A stretch of 64,000 bases of DNA from Nocardioides zeae (lineage in GTDB: Bacteria > Actinomycetota > Actinomycetes > Propionibacteriales > Nocardioidaceae), in the NCBI RefSeq assembly GCF_030818655.1, contig NZ_JAUTAN010000001.1, positions 3,658,001-3,722,000 on the forward strand, in the 5' to 3' direction. Of the stretch, positions 1-8,631 are shown piece by piece. How positions within the stretch are numbered: the stretch's first letter is position 1; every line of letters begins with the position of its first letter. Under the pieces are notes generated by a model, which saw only the letters and a list, made by a program, of their open reading frames with translations, did not search any database and was not told where the DNA came from. The position numbers and the translations under genes are program-made.

Positions 1-1019
1 GCGAAGCGCACCTTGTTGTTGAGCGGGCCGGCCTCGGCCAGCTGCACGGCCGTCTCGAGGATCGCCGCCGACCCGGAACCGTTGTCGTTGATGCCCGGAC
101 CCTCCGGCACGCCGTCGAGGTGCGCGCCGACCATGACGACGTTGGAGTCGCGGCCGGTCGACGTCTCGGCCAGCACGTTGAAGGTCTCGATGGTCTCGAC
201 CGACGCCTGGAGGTCGAAGGTGGCGGTGAGCGGGCCGGCGGCGATCGCCTCGCGCAGGGCCGCACCCTCGGCCTGCGTGATGCCGACCGCGGGCGCCGAC
301 CCCTCGAGGGTCCCGCCGAGCGTGCCGTTGAGGGCACCGTCGGTGTTGTTCGCGACGACCAGGCCGGCCGCGCCCGCCTCGCCGGCCGCCGCCGCCTTCT
401 GCCCGAAGGAGCAGGTGCCGCGGTCCACGAGCACGACGTCGCCGGTGACGTCACCCCCCGCGTACGCCGCCGCGTCGCAGCCCAGCGGATCGGCCGCCGG
501 CGTGGTCACGGGGGCGGTGACGCCGCCGGCGGGCGTCGAGGAGGAGTACGACATGGCGACGGGCTCGAGCGCGACGCCCGGGACCTCGAGGACGAGGGTG
601 TCGACCTCGTAGGTCTCCACGTCGAAGTACTGGCGCTCCGGGGCGTACCCGGCCGCGGTCAGCACCTCCTCGACGTAGGCGGCGCCGGCTTCGTAGCCCG
701 GCGTGCCCACGGCGCGGTTGCCGCCGTTCGCCTCGGCGATGGCCTGGAGCTGCTCGAGGTGGTCGTGCACCGCGGCGCCCGTGACCGTCTCGGCCAAGTC
801 GGGGGTGTCGTGGCCGTGGCCCGGTCCGTGCCCCGGTCCGTGGCCGTGGCCCGGTCCGTGGCCGTGCCCTGGTCCCCGTCCGGGTCCGCGGTCCTCGTCG
901 CCGGGTCCGGCGGCAGCAGGACCGGTGGCGGCCGCCACGGCGAGACCGGTGACGACGGCGGTCACGGTCCCCATCACCGGACGCCTGGTGCGTCCGGACA
1001 GCATCGAGCTCGTCCTCAC
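1..1019 (-). CDS. Secreted M28 family aminopeptidase with PA domain (C-terminus beyond window)
   Basis: About 339 N-terminal residues are visible; the stop lies beyond the window edge. The GTG start at 1019 follows a GGGAGG ribosome site. A Sec-type signal peptide (RRPVMG then a hydrophobic Ala/Val stretch ending near AAAGP) is followed by a low-complexity His-Gly-Pro repeat (GHGHGPGHG type, about residues 48-70). A protease-associated domain follows, with motifs such as VLVDRGTCSFGQKA. The M28 catalytic domain then begins with zinc ligands in GAHLD and INDNGSG. M28 enzymes are zinc exopeptidases that release N-terminal amino acids outside the cell. The remaining Glu/Asp/His ligands should lie beyond the edge. 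The His-rich segment could bind metal, which is inference. Confidence 0.88.
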   Translation of the reverse strand, partial: MRTSSMLSGRTRRPVMGTVTAVVTGLAVAAATGPAAAGPGDEDRGPGRGPGHGHGPGHGHGPGHGPGHGHDTPDLAETVTGAAVHDHLEQLQAIAEANGGNRAVGTPGYEAGAAYVEEVLTAAGYAPERQYFDVETYEVDTLVLEVPGVALEPVAMSYSSSTPAGGVTAPVTTPAADPLGCDAAAYAGGDVTGDVVLVDRGTCSFGQKAAAAGEAGAAGLVVANNTDGALNGTLGGTLEGSAPAVGITQAEGAALREAIAAGPLTATFDLQASVETIETFNVLAETSTGRDSNVVMVGAHLDGVPEGPGINDNGSGSAAILETAVQLAEAGPLNNKVRF

Positions 1020-1151
1020 GTGTACCTCCCGATCGAGCACCCCGAGTGCCCTCGTTCGTCCGCGCGGCGCACCCCGATGCGCGCCGAGCCGGTGTGAGGA
1101 CCCGCACGCTACGTGCTCCGGCGCCCGCTGGGAACCGTGCGGCGTCTCACG

Positions 1152-1508
1152 TCAGCGACGGCGGGGCGGGCTCGCGCACGGCACGCAGGTGGTGGCCGAG
1201 GGGCGCACCGCGAGCCGCGCGGGGTCGATGGGCCGGCCGCAGACGACGCACACGCCGTACGCGCCACGGGCCACCCGGTCGAGGGCGGCGTCGATCTCCC
1301 GCAGCCGCTCGGCGCCCTCGCGCAGCAGCGTCTCGACCTGCGCGCGCTCGAAGGCGATGGTGGCGCCCTCGGGGTCGTGCTCGTCGTCGGCGTTGCTGTC
1401 CCGGCTCGCGGCGACGAAGGCCGCGTGCTCCTCCCGCAGGCGCGCGAGCCGCGCCAGCGTGGCGGCGCGCTCGGTGCGGAGCGCGCCGGCGTCCTCGGGG
1501 TCGGTCAC
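1152..1508 (-). CDS. DksA/TraR-type C4 zinc finger protein
   Basis: A 118-residue protein from a GTG start. A charged helical N-terminal part (TERAATLARLARLREEHAAF) precedes a C-terminal CVVC-x17-CVPC four-cysteine zinc finger inside the family motif YGVCVVCGRPIDPARL. DksA/TraR proteins insert a coiled coil into the RNA polymerase secondary channel and tune transcription, often with ppGpp. Actinobacterial members of this length are common, and most have no assigned target. It is divergent from the methyltransferase at 1556, with 47 bp between start codons, so the two probably share a promoter region. The family is clear; the precise role is not. Confidence 0.85.
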   Translation of the reverse strand: MTDPEDAGALRTERAATLARLARLREEHAAFVAASRDSNADDEHDPEGATIAFERAQVETLLREGAERLREIDAALDRVARGAYGVCVVCGRPIDPARLAVRPSATTCVPCASPPRRR

Positions 1509-1555
1509 CCGTTCGAGCCTGCCACGCGCGGGCCCGACGGCCTAGGGTCGAGAGG

Positions 1556-2323
1556 GTGACCCCGGATCCCACCCGCGCCCGCGTGTTCGGCTCGTTCGCC
1601 GAGGACTACGACCGCTACCGGCCCGACTACCCGGCGGAGGCCCTCGAGTGGGTGCTCGGCGAGGGGGTCGACGAGGACAACGGCGAGGAGCCCCGCCGCG
1701 TCGCCGACGTGGGGGCCGGCACCGGCAAGCTCACCGCCGCGCTGGCGGCCCGCCGCCTCGACGTGGTGGCGATCGACCCGGACGAGGCCATGCTCGCGCA
1801 GCTCGCGGAGCGGGTCCCGAGCGTCGAGCGGCACGTCGGGCGCGCCGAGGAGCTGCCCCTGGAGGACGACTCCGTCGACATGGTGCTGCTCGGCCAGGCC
1901 TGGCACTGGGTGGAGCTCGAACCCGCCGTCGCGGAGGTACGCCGCGTGCTCCGTCCCGGCGGCAGCCTCGCGCTGCTCTGGAACACGGTCGAGGACGACC
2001 AGGGCGGCTGGGTCGCCGAGATCGAGTCGCTCGACCCGGCCCCACCGCGCACGGCGGACTGGAGCCCCGACGACGTCGGTCTGCCCGAGGGGGAGTCCGA
2101 GCTCGCCGCGATCCGGTGGACCTGGTGGGTCAACGTCGACCAGGTCGTCAGCAACCTCGCGACCCACTCGGGTATCGCCACCCTGCCCGACGACGAGCGC
2201 GAGGCGCTGCTCGACCGCGCCCGCGGCATCGTCGAGCGCGCGGTCGAGGAGCAGGACCGCGGCGACGGCATGATCGCCTGGCCCCACACCTGCCTGTGCG
2301 TGCGCTGGACGCCCCGGGACTGA
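1556..2323 (+). CDS. Class I SAM-dependent methyltransferase
   Basis: A 255-residue protein. GTG at 1556 is chosen because similarity begins just after it (FGSFAEDYDRYRPDYP, the usual N-terminus of this UbiE/YafE-like group). The SAM-binding motif I is VADVGAGTGKLTAAL, with the acidic ribose ligand in VVAIDPDEAML. Later motifs are AEELPLEDDSVDMVLLGQAWHW and RVLRPGGSLALLWNT. Small-molecule or lipid substrates are usual for this group; none can be assigned here. Downstream lies an 11-bp tandem repeat array. Confidence 0.85.
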   Translation: MTPDPTRARVFGSFAEDYDRYRPDYPAEALEWVLGEGVDEDNGEEPRRVADVGAGTGKLTAALAARRLDVVAIDPDEAMLAQLAERVPSVERHVGRAEELPLEDDSVDMVLLGQAWHWVELEPAVAEVRRVLRPGGSLALLWNTVEDDQGGWVAEIESLDPAPPRTADWSPDDVGLPEGESELAAIRWTWWVNVDQVVSNLATHSGIATLPDDEREALLDRARGIVERAVEEQDRGDGMIAWPHTCLCVRWTPRD

Positions 2324-2334
2324 CGCGGGGACTG

Positions 2335-2389
2335 ACGCTGACCGGACGCTGACCGGACGCTGACCGGACGCTGACCGGACGCGGACCGG
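2335..2389. repeat. 11-bp tandem repeat array (5 units)
   Basis: Four exact copies of ACGCTGACCGG and a fifth with one change (ACGCGGACCGG) follow the methyltransferase stop directly. The array lies between convergent genes. It has no coding frame of interest and may vary in copy number. Confidence 0.9.
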
Positions 2390-2408
2390 GTCGGCCCGGG
2401 CGGCGCGC

Positions 2409-3563
2409 TCAGGCTCGGGCGCGCACGACCACGGCGCCGCCGAACGCGCGGCGCACCAGCGGGAGGGCCGCCAGCAGCAGCACGGCCGGCAGCGCGAAGG
2501 CGATGCCGAGGCCCCGTCCCTCGCCGACGACGCCGAGCGAGGCGGCGCCGAGCACCACGCCCGCGTAGTTGAAGAGGTTGACCCGCGCCACGACCTCGTC
2601 GCTGCGCCCGGGCGCGAGCTCGCCCGCCGCGCCGAAGGCGAGCGGGACCAGCGTGCCCGTCGCGACGCCGGCCAGGGCGAAGCCCGCCACCGCGCCCGGC
2701 ACCCCGGGGACGACCGCGACGAGGCCGCACCCGACGGCGCCGACCACGATCCCCGCCAGCGCGACGGGCGCCCGGCCCGACCGGCGCACGAGCACGTCGG
2801 TCACCAGCCGGGTGGTCAGCACGGTGCCCTGGTAGACGGCGTAGCCCAGCGGCGCCAGCGCCGCGTCCGCCACGAGCCCGTCGAGGTAGACCGTGCTCCA
2901 CGTCGAGACCGCCGCGTCGACGGCGAACGCGACGAGCACGAGGGCGCCGACGAGCCGGATGCCCCGCCCGGGCAGCGGCCCCCGGCCCTCGCTGCCGGGC
3001 TCGCGGGCGGCGCGGGCGTGGTCGAACAGGCGCACACCGACGAGCGCGACGACGGCGAGCAGACCCGCGGCCACCACCATGCCGGTCGTGCCGGACAGGT
3101 CCGTCGTCGCGACCCCCGCCGTCGTGAGGGCCCCGACCGCCGCCGCCGCCGTGTACGCCGCGTAGCAGCGTCCGAGCAGCGGTCGGCCCCGACGCCGCTC
3201 GGCGAGCACGCCCTGCATGTTGCTGGCCGCGTCGACGGCGCCCAGCCCCGCGCCGTACACCGCCGTCGCCGTCATGAAGAGCCCCAGCGAGCCGGCCGTC
3301 GCCGCGACGGTGAGCGCGGCGGCCTGCACGAGCAGGCCGCCGGCGAGCGCCTGGCGGCTGCCCCACCGCACGGCGACGAGGTCGGCGAGCACCGAGCCGA
3401 CCGCGGCGGCGACGCACACGCCGAGCAGCAGGCCCGAGACGAACGCGTCGCCGAACGCGAACCGGTCCTTGAGGGCGGGCAGTGCCGTGACGACCGCGGC
3501 GTACCCGAACCCCTGGGCGGCGAACGCCGCTGCCACGACCGGGGCGGAGCCAGGGCGCGTCAT
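2409..3563 (-). CDS. MFS transporter
   Basis: A 384-residue, strongly hydrophobic protein with about 12 predicted membrane segments and the MFS loop 2-3 signature around DLVAVRWGSRQALAGG. Length and topology fit the drug/sugar efflux-like MFS of actinobacteria; the substrate cannot be told. It is divergent from the YbaK gene, with 17 bp between starts. The gap contains a small palindrome (TCATG-cacg-CATGA) over its own start, so control elements of both genes must overlap. Confidence 0.85.
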   Translation of the reverse strand: MTRPGSAPVVAAAFAAQGFGYAAVVTALPALKDRFAFGDAFVSGLLLGVCVAAAVGSVLADLVAVRWGSRQALAGGLLVQAAALTVAATAGSLGLFMTATAVYGAGLGAVDAASNMQGVLAERRRGRPLLGRCYAAYTAAAAVGALTTAGVATTDLSGTTGMVVAAGLLAVVALVGVRLFDHARAAREPGSEGRGPLPGRGIRLVGALVLVAFAVDAAVSTWSTVYLDGLVADAALAPLGYAVYQGTVLTTRLVTDVLVRRSGRAPVALAGIVVGAVGCGLVAVVPGVPGAVAGFALAGVATGTLVPLAFGAAGELAPGRSDEVVARVNLFNYAGVVLGAASLGVVGEGRGLGIAFALPAVLLLAALPLVRRAFGGAVVVRARA

Positions 3564-3580
3564 GCACGCATGATGGACCC

Positions 3581-4141
3581 ATGACGCCCCCCAGCATCGG
3601 AGAACTGCGCAGCCGACCGGCGCTCGAGCACCTCGACCTCGTCGCGGCCCCCGTCGCGGCGGCGCTCCAGGCGTGGGCCGCGGCCGACCCGGTCACCGCG
3701 GGGGCCGTCGGCGTGGTCGAGATCGACCCGGACCTGGCCGACACGGCGGCGCTCACGGAGGCCTATCCCGAGCTGCTCCCCACGATGTCCTTCAACTGCG
3801 TGCTCGTCGCCGGACGGCGCGACGGGGAGGAGCGGGTGGCCGCCTGCGTCGTGCGCGCCGACACCCGTGCCGACGTGAACGGCCTGGTCAAGCGATCCCT
3901 CGACGTGCGGAAGTGCTCGTTCCTGCCGATGGAGCGGGCAACGGAGGAGTCCGGCATGGAGTTCGGCGGCATCACCCCGGTGGGGCTGCCGGACGCCTGG
4001 CGGGTGCTCGTCGACGAGCGGGCCCGCACGGCGCCCGTCGCCGTCATCGGCTCGGGGCTGCGTCGCTCGAAGCTGCTGCTCCCCGGCTCCTCGCTCGTCG
4101 CGGTCCCGGGCGTCGAGGTCGTCGCCGACCTCGGTCGCTGA
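3581..4141 (+). CDS. YbaK/EbsC family aminoacyl-tRNA deacylase
   Basis: A 186-residue cytoplasmic protein with the YbaK/ProX-like fold signatures: NCVLVAGRRDGEERVAACVV, the conserved basic stretch VKRSLDVRKCSF and the GGITPVGLPD loop near the active site, with LLLPGSSL at the end. Members hydrolyse mischarged tRNAs (for example Cys-tRNA-Pro or Ala-tRNA-Pro) in trans as a proofreading step. Which tRNA is edited cannot be read from sequence. The gene is monocistronic and its 3' end is followed by a TCGTGG-type hairpin. Confidence 0.85.
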   Translation: MTPPSIGELRSRPALEHLDLVAAPVAAALQAWAAADPVTAGAVGVVEIDPDLADTAALTEAYPELLPTMSFNCVLVAGRRDGEERVAACVVRADTRADVNGLVKRSLDVRKCSFLPMERATEESGMEFGGITPVGLPDAWRVLVDERARTAPVAVIGSGLRRSKLLLPGSSLVAVPGVEVVADLGR

Positions 4142-4147
4142 GCTCAC

Positions 4148-4202
4148 CCCGGGTCGTGGTGCCAGCCCTGCGGAAATCGGGGGCCTCACACCACGACCCG
4201 GG
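4148..4202. repeat. TCGTGG-family intergenic palindrome
   Basis: A 55-bp inverted repeat whose arms run CCCGGGTCGTGGTG / CACCACGACCCGGG with a loop containing CCTGCGGAAA. It lies between convergent genes (YbaK + and the DHFR-like gene -). It is one of a family with relatives at 13235, 16211, 25871, 52319, 53973, 59723 and 63796. It can form a strong RNA hairpin on either strand and so could end both transcripts. Confidence 0.85.
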
Positions 4203-4222
4203 ACGAGGAGGGGTCGAGCGGG

Positions 4223-4786
4223 TCAGGCGCCGGGCTGCGCCACCTCGAGGACGGACAGCTGGATGCCGTTGGAGTACGTCGCGTGCTCGACCAGCGTGAG
4301 CGCGACCTTGTCCGCGTCATCGGCGAAGAGCCGCTTGCCGCTGCCGAGCACGAGCGGGAACGTCAGCAGGTGGAGCCGGTCGACGAGGCCGGCGGCCAGC
4401 AGGCCCTGCGCGAGGGTGGCACTGCCGTGCACGTGGATCTCGCCGCCCTCGGTCTCCTTCAACGCCGCCACGTCGTCGAGGCCGCGGAGCACCTCCGTGC
4501 CCGTCCACTCCGGGTCCTGCAGGGTGGAGGACACGACGTACTTCGGCATCGCGTTGTAGGCCGCGAACTCCTCCATCGACGGCCACACCGGCGCGAACTC
4601 GTCGTAGCTGCGGCGCCCCAGCAGCAGCGCCGTCGCCGTCTCCATCTCGCGGCCCTTGATCTCGTAGGCCTCCTCGACGAACGGGACGTCCTCGAAGGTC
4701 CAGCCCGCGTGCGGGTGGTCGCCGCCCCCGGGGGAGTCGACGACGCCGTCGAGGGTGACGAACTCGGTGACGACGATGGGGCGCAC
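4223..4786 (-). CDS. Dihydrofolate reductase family protein (RibD C-terminal-like)
   Basis: A 187-residue protein. The GTG start at 4786 is supported by AGGAGGA about 8 nt upstream. It begins RPIVVTEFVTLDGVVDSPGG, the usual opening of YyaP/YwjB-type DHFR-fold proteins, and has LLGRRSYDEF, KYVVSSTL and IHVHGSATLAQGLLAAGLVD, then LVLGSGKRLF. These are NADPH-binding RibD_C-fold reductases distinct from housekeeping FolA. The true substrate of most members is unknown. Confidence 0.85.
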   Translation of the reverse strand: MRPIVVTEFVTLDGVVDSPGGGDHPHAGWTFEDVPFVEEAYEIKGREMETATALLLGRRSYDEFAPVWPSMEEFAAYNAMPKYVVSSTLQDPEWTGTEVLRGLDDVAALKETEGGEIHVHGSATLAQGLLAAGLVDRLHLLTFPLVLGSGKRLFADDADKVALTLVEHATYSNGIQLSVLEVAQPGA

Positions 4787-4906
4787 GGCTTCCTCCTGGG
4801 CTCGCCCGCCGGGGGTGGGGCGGTGGGTACGGCGAGTCTGACCCCCCACGGACCCGGAAGTCATCGGGGGCTGCCGGGGGCGTCGGGAGCGTCGTACGGT
4901 GACCGG

Positions 4907-5200
4907 GTGCTCGAGCTGACGTTCTCCGGCGAGGTCGTCCACTGGCGCGGGCCCGCGCCGTTCCACTTCGTGGTGGTGCCGCCCGACGAGACCGACGAGA
5001 TCCACGCGGTGGCGGGGGCGGTCACCTACGGCTGGGGGATGATCCCCGCGACCGTGACCGTGGGCGGCACGAGCATGACGACCGCGATCTTCCCGCGGGA
5101 CGGCGGCTACATGGTGCCCCTCAAGGTGGCGTTGCGGCGCGCCGAGGAGGTCGAGCTCGGTGACGTCGTCACCGTGACGGTGGAGATCGCCGTCCCCTGA
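4907..5200 (+). CDS. DUF1905 domain protein
   Basis: A 97-residue protein read from GTG 4907. The motif set ELTFSGEVVHWRGPAPFHFV, the YGWGMIPATVTVGG loop and FPRDGGYMVPLKVALRRAE...GDVVTVTVEI is the DUF1905 beta-barrel family. No biochemical activity is established for the family; some members are fused to YdeI/OmpD-associated domains. It stands alone between the DHFR-like gene and a hypothetical gene. Confidence 0.8.
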   Translation: MLELTFSGEVVHWRGPAPFHFVVVPPDETDEIHAVAGAVTYGWGMIPATVTVGGTSMTTAIFPRDGGYMVPLKVALRRAEEVELGDVVTVTVEIAVP

Positions 5201-5216
5201 GCGCGGGGCTCGCTGG

Positions 5217-5504
5217 TCAGCGCGTGACGGGGCGGGCGTCGGCGGCCGACGCGGCGGAGCCGCCCTCCACCTCGACGAGCGCGGAGGCGCAGGCGGCGTG
5301 GAGCACGACGAGGAGCTCGGTGTAGGTCTGCTCGCCCTGCGGGCCGGCCTTGAGGTAGGCCGCGCGGGCCCGGTTGAGCTGGAGCCGCAGCACGGCCGAC
5401 TGGCCCGGGTCCTTCGCCTCCAACCGGCGCAGGGCGCGGTCGAGCGCGACGTACTCCCGCACGGCGTCGGTCCCGTCCTGCGTGCGCTCCCCGGCGGTGT
5501 GCAT
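5217..5504 (-). CDS. Small hypothetical protein
   Basis: A 95-residue acidic, helical protein, not recognised. The ATG at 5504 is preceded by GAGGGGAG, a good ribosome site. The body (ALDRALRRLEAKDPGQSAVLRLQLNRARAAYLKAG) reads as an amphipathic helix pair, followed by a short Ala/Ser tail. It has no signal peptide or membrane segment and its codon use matches its neighbours. Confidence 0.6.
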   Translation of the reverse strand: MHTAGERTQDGTDAVREYVALDRALRRLEAKDPGQSAVLRLQLNRARAAYLKAGPQGEQTYTELLVVLHAACASALVEVEGGSAASAADARPVTR

Positions 5505-5722
5505 CTGCTCCCCTCGCTCTCTGCTCCAGAAGAAAGAAAAACCGGAGCGCCCACGCGCTCCGCCGCGACGATGGTGCCACAGTTCCGCGCCGAATTCAGG
5601 GTCGTCCCGGCAGGCTGTGGACGGACCTCCGGCGCCACGGTGAACGGTGGATGACGCGGGGGTGAGGGCGGGGTCGTCGGCGGGCGCGGTTGCGGTCGCG
5701 AGCCGCGGGTCGGCGTACGCTG

Positions 5723-5736
5723 GTTGAGCGCTCAAC
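5723..5736. promoter_or_regulatory. 14-bp palindromic operator candidate
   Basis: GTTGAGCGCTCAAC is a perfect palindrome 18 bp before the ATG of the flavin-dependent oxidoreductase. It shares the pattern GTTGA-R-NN-Y-TCAAC with the site at 30279 before the YceI gene. The symmetry and size fit MarR-type repressors; that assignment is inference. Confidence 0.55.
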
Positions 5737-5754
5737 GACCCCACGGAGGACCCC

Positions 5755-6796
5755 ATGACCGTCCAGCTCGGCCTCGACACGTTCGGCGACGTCAGCTCCG
5801 ACGCCAGCGGGGCCCCGGTGCCCCACGGCCAGGTGATCCGCGACCTCGTCGAGCAGGCCGTGCTGGCCGACGGGATCGGCATCGACGCGATCGGCATCGG
5901 TGAGCACCACCGCGACGACTACGCGGTCTCGGCGCCGGACATCGTGCTCGCCGCGGTCGCGGCCCGCACGGAGCGGATCCTCCTCGGGACCGCCGTGACC
6001 GTGCTGAGCAGCGACGACCCGGTGCGGGTCTACGAGCGCTTCGCCACCCTCGACGCGCTCGCCCCCGGGCGGGCGGAGGTCACGATGGGCCGCGGATCGT
6101 TCACCGAGTCGTTCCCCTTGTTCGGCCTCGACCTCGGCGACTACGAGCGGCTCTTCGAGGAGAAGCTCGACCTCTGGGCGGCGCTCCAGGGCGAGGGCGA
6201 GGTCTCCTGGGAGGGCTCGGTGCGCGGCCCGCTGCGGGGGGCGCGCGTGTTCCCGACGACGGCCGCCGGCCGCATCCCGACGTGGGTCGGCGTCGGTGGC
6301 TCGCCGGAGTCGGTGGTGCGGGCCGCCAGCTACCGCTTCCCGATGATGCTGGCGATCATCGGCGGTGAGCCGGCTCGCTTCGCGCCGTACGTCGAGCTCT
6401 ACCACCGCGCGCTCCGCGAGCTGCACCCCGAGCAGGCCGACGAGCGGCTGCCGGTGGGCGTGCACTCGCCGGGCTTCGTCGCCGACACCGACGAGGAGGC
6501 GCGCGAGCTGCTGTTCCCGCACTTCAAGGCCAACCGCGAACCGCATCGGCCGCGAGCGCGGCTGGGGCCCGGCGACGCGGGCGCAGTTCGACGCCGAGGC
6601 CGACGCGGGCTCGCTCTACGTCGGGTCGCCCGAGACCGTCGCGCAGAAGATCGCGGCGACCGTGCGCACGTTGGGGATCGACCGGTTCGACCTCAAGTAC
6701 TCCAACGGCCCCCAACCGCACGCCCAGCTCATGCGGTGCATCGAGCTCTACGGCACCCAGGTCGCGCCCCGCGTGCGGGAGCTGCTGGCGGACTGA
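5755..6796 (+). CDS. LLM class flavin-dependent oxidoreductase (single-base frameshift)
   Basis: A luciferase-like monooxygenase of about 346 residues if one extra base near 6537-6539 is ignored. The N-terminal part (MTVQLGLDTFGDV, IGEHHRDDYAVSAPDIVLAA, LLGTAVTVLSSDDPVRVYER, MGRGSFTESFPLFG) is in one frame to KANR. The rest (RIGRERGWGPATRAQFDAEA, YVGSPETVAQKI, DRFDLKYSNGP) continues in the next frame to 6796. Members use reduced FMN/F420 to oxidise small organic substrates. The ATG follows GGAGG. The shift is best explained by one inserted base, from sequencing error or a recent mutation. Confidence 0.8.
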
Positions 6797-6829
6797 GGGT
6801 CCTGCGCCCGGGGGCTCGAGCCTCGGCGC

Positions 6830-6888
6830 GGAAAGGGTCACGGACGACAGCCGATCCGGCCTCCGGGCTGGCGTTCGTGCCCCTTTCC
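6830..6888. repeat. 59-bp palindromic repeat, left copy flanking the AbiEi-like gene
   Basis: Runs from GGAAAGGGTCACGG to CCCCTTTCC. It is itself an imperfect hairpin and recurs, inverted, at 7992-8050 with 54 of 59 matching bases. The two copies bracket the gene at 6901-7889. It may act as a terminator for the convergent oxidoreductase and AbiEi-like genes. Confidence 0.85.
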
Positions 6889-6900
6889 GTACGGCGCTCT

Positions 6901-7889
6901 TCATGCCGCTCGCGGCGGCATGCGCCGCGGGGCCCAGCGCTGGCGCAGCCACGCGGTGCCGGCGGCGGTCTGGGTGCTCTCCCGCAGCAGGGCCCGCCAG
7001 GGCCGCAACCGCGCCGGGTCGTGGTCGCGCCCCGCCGCACGGTCGAGGTCGCGCGCCAGCGTGCCCACCTGTCCAAGCAGGTCGTGGCGCGTCACCGCGA
7101 TCCGTGACCAGTCGACGGCGCCCAGACGCCGGTCACGGCGGAGGTCGTCGCGCTGCGCGTCCGCCTCCCGGTGGGTGGCGCCGTCGTACTCGACGAGGGT
7201 CCGGGTCCCCCGGGGCACACGTCACCGCGGGCGACGAGCCGGCCGTCGGCGTCCCGGACCTCGTGCTGGGCCTCGACCTCGAGACCGAGCACCAGGCACA
7301 GCGCACCGAGGACGACCTCCATGGCCGACTCGGCGCCGTCGAGCACCAGGCCCAGCGCAGCCCGCAGGCGCGGACCGCCTCGGGCATCGGGGACGTGTGC
7401 AGCCTGTTCCACCGCCGTACGGGGCACCCCGGCGTGGAGTGCTCCCGCGACGACCATCGCCAGGTCGAGCGTGCCGAGCAGGCGCCCGCAGTCGAGCAGC
7501 GTCCGCGCGGCCGACGAGAGGCGGAGACCGGACACGGTCTCGATCGGTGTGGGGCCGGCCGTCCGAGCGACGCGCAGCTCCGGGCGACGCACCCGGCCGC
7601 TGCCCCGCGGCGTGCTGGCGAAGACGGGGACGTCGTCGGGGAGCAACGGCAGCCACCACCCGCGGGCTCCGGCGGCCGTCAGCCCGGTCAGGACCGCCGA
7701 CGGTGGCAGCACCTGCTGTACGGCAAGCAGGTCGAGGTCAGGCGCCCCGGCGGGTGGTGCGACCTGCCGGTGGGCGCCGTGCACGACCCGGGTCCAGCCC
7801 GCTCGACGCACCCGGCCCAGCTCGACCAGGTCGGCGTGGTCGGTCTCGTCGGTGTGGTCGGGGCGCGCGGCCCCATCGGCGGTGCTCAC
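6901..7889 (-). CDS. AbiEi-type winged-helix / DUF559-like endonuclease-fold protein (single-base frameshift)
   Basis: About 329 codons from GTG 7889 once one missing C in a CCCC run near 7216-7221 is restored. The N-terminal part resembles AbiEi antitoxins: a winged-helix opening (VELGRVRRAGWTRVVHGAHRQV), then VLTGLTAAGARGW and RTLLDCGRLL. The C-terminal part has a DUF559/VSR-like nuclease fold with candidate acidic residues in ARGDV and TLVEYDGATH and a trailing RDDLRRDRRLGAVDW. Such proteins are common and numerous in Nocardioidaceae. No toxin partner (AbiEii) lies beside it. Flanking inverted repeats suggest it may have moved as a cassette. The function is unproven. Confidence 0.7.
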
Positions 7890-7991
7890 CCGTTCACGAT
7901 GGCCTCGTCCTGACGGGGCTCGGGGCGTCGTCGTCCGACCTGGGGACGATCGCAGCCCGTCGCGAGCCTGGGGACACCCAGCGGGCCGTCC

Positions 7992-8050
7992 GGACAGGGG
8001 CACGAACGCCACGCCAGATGCCGGATCGGCTGTCGTCCGTGACCCTTTCC
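7992..8050. repeat. 59-bp palindromic repeat, right (inverted) copy
   Basis: Inverted counterpart of 6830-6888, differing at five positions in the loop region and near the end. It lies between the start of the AbiEi-like gene and the stop of thioredoxin. No target-site duplication was evident by eye. Confidence 0.85.
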
Positions 8051-8095
8051 GCCGCGGGCTCGACCCAGCGGTGGGTTCGGATCAGCCGCCCGGCG

Positions 8096-8497
8096 TCAGG
8101 CCGGGGGCTCCTGCCCGTTGGGCGACGCGTCGCCCTCGGCCTGCTCCTTCGCGTGCTCGGCCAGCGCCGCGTCGAGGTCGAGGTCGCGCAGGCCGGTGAT
8201 CAGCTGCTCGAGGGCCGCGGGCGGCAGGGCGCCGGCCTCGCGGTAGACGAGCGTGCCCTTCTTGAACGCCATCAGCGTCGGGATCGACGTGATCTGGGCG
8301 GCGCCGGCCAGCTGCTGCTCCGTCTCGGTGTCGACCTTGGCGAAGACGACGTCGCCGTGCGACTCCGACGCCCTCTCGAAGACGGGCGCGAAGGCCTTGC
8401 ACGGGCCGCACCACTCCGCCCAGAAGTCGACGATCACCAGCTCGTTGTCGGTGATCGTGCGCTCGAAGTCGGTGGATCCGATGTTGACCGTGCTCAT
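8096..8497 (-). CDS. Thioredoxin
   Basis: A 133-residue thioredoxin with the active site WAEWCGPCKAFAP (about residues 26-38), the cis-proline region TSIPTLMAFKKG and the typical N-terminus TDFERTITDNELVIVDFWAEW. An acidic, Pro-rich C-terminal tail (about 20 residues) extends beyond the fold. It reduces protein disulfides using thioredoxin reductase and NADPH. No reductase gene is adjacent; the thioredoxin-reductase-like protein at 38717 lies far away. Confidence 0.93.
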   Translation of the reverse strand: MSTVNIGSTDFERTITDNELVIVDFWAEWCGPCKAFAPVFERASESHGDVVFAKVDTETEQQLAGAAQITSIPTLMAFKKGTLVYREAGALPPAALEQLITGLRDLDLDAALAEHAKEQAEGDASPNGQEPPA

Positions 8498-8631
8498 GGC
8501 CGCTCCTTCGTCGTCGGGCCTGTCCCCACCTCCAACGAGGCCGGGCGGACGGGTGTTCCCCGCTCCCGCTAGCGTCTCCCCCTCGCCCAGCCCGATCCCC
8601 AGCCCGACCCCCAGCCAGCACGAGGAGCCCG

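Noticed and set aside
4787..5638. Extension of the DHFR-like protein to a 471-residue protein
   Set aside because: The upstream part is Arg/Pro-rich shadow sequence antisense to the DUF1905 gene; a good ribosome site precedes GTG 4786.
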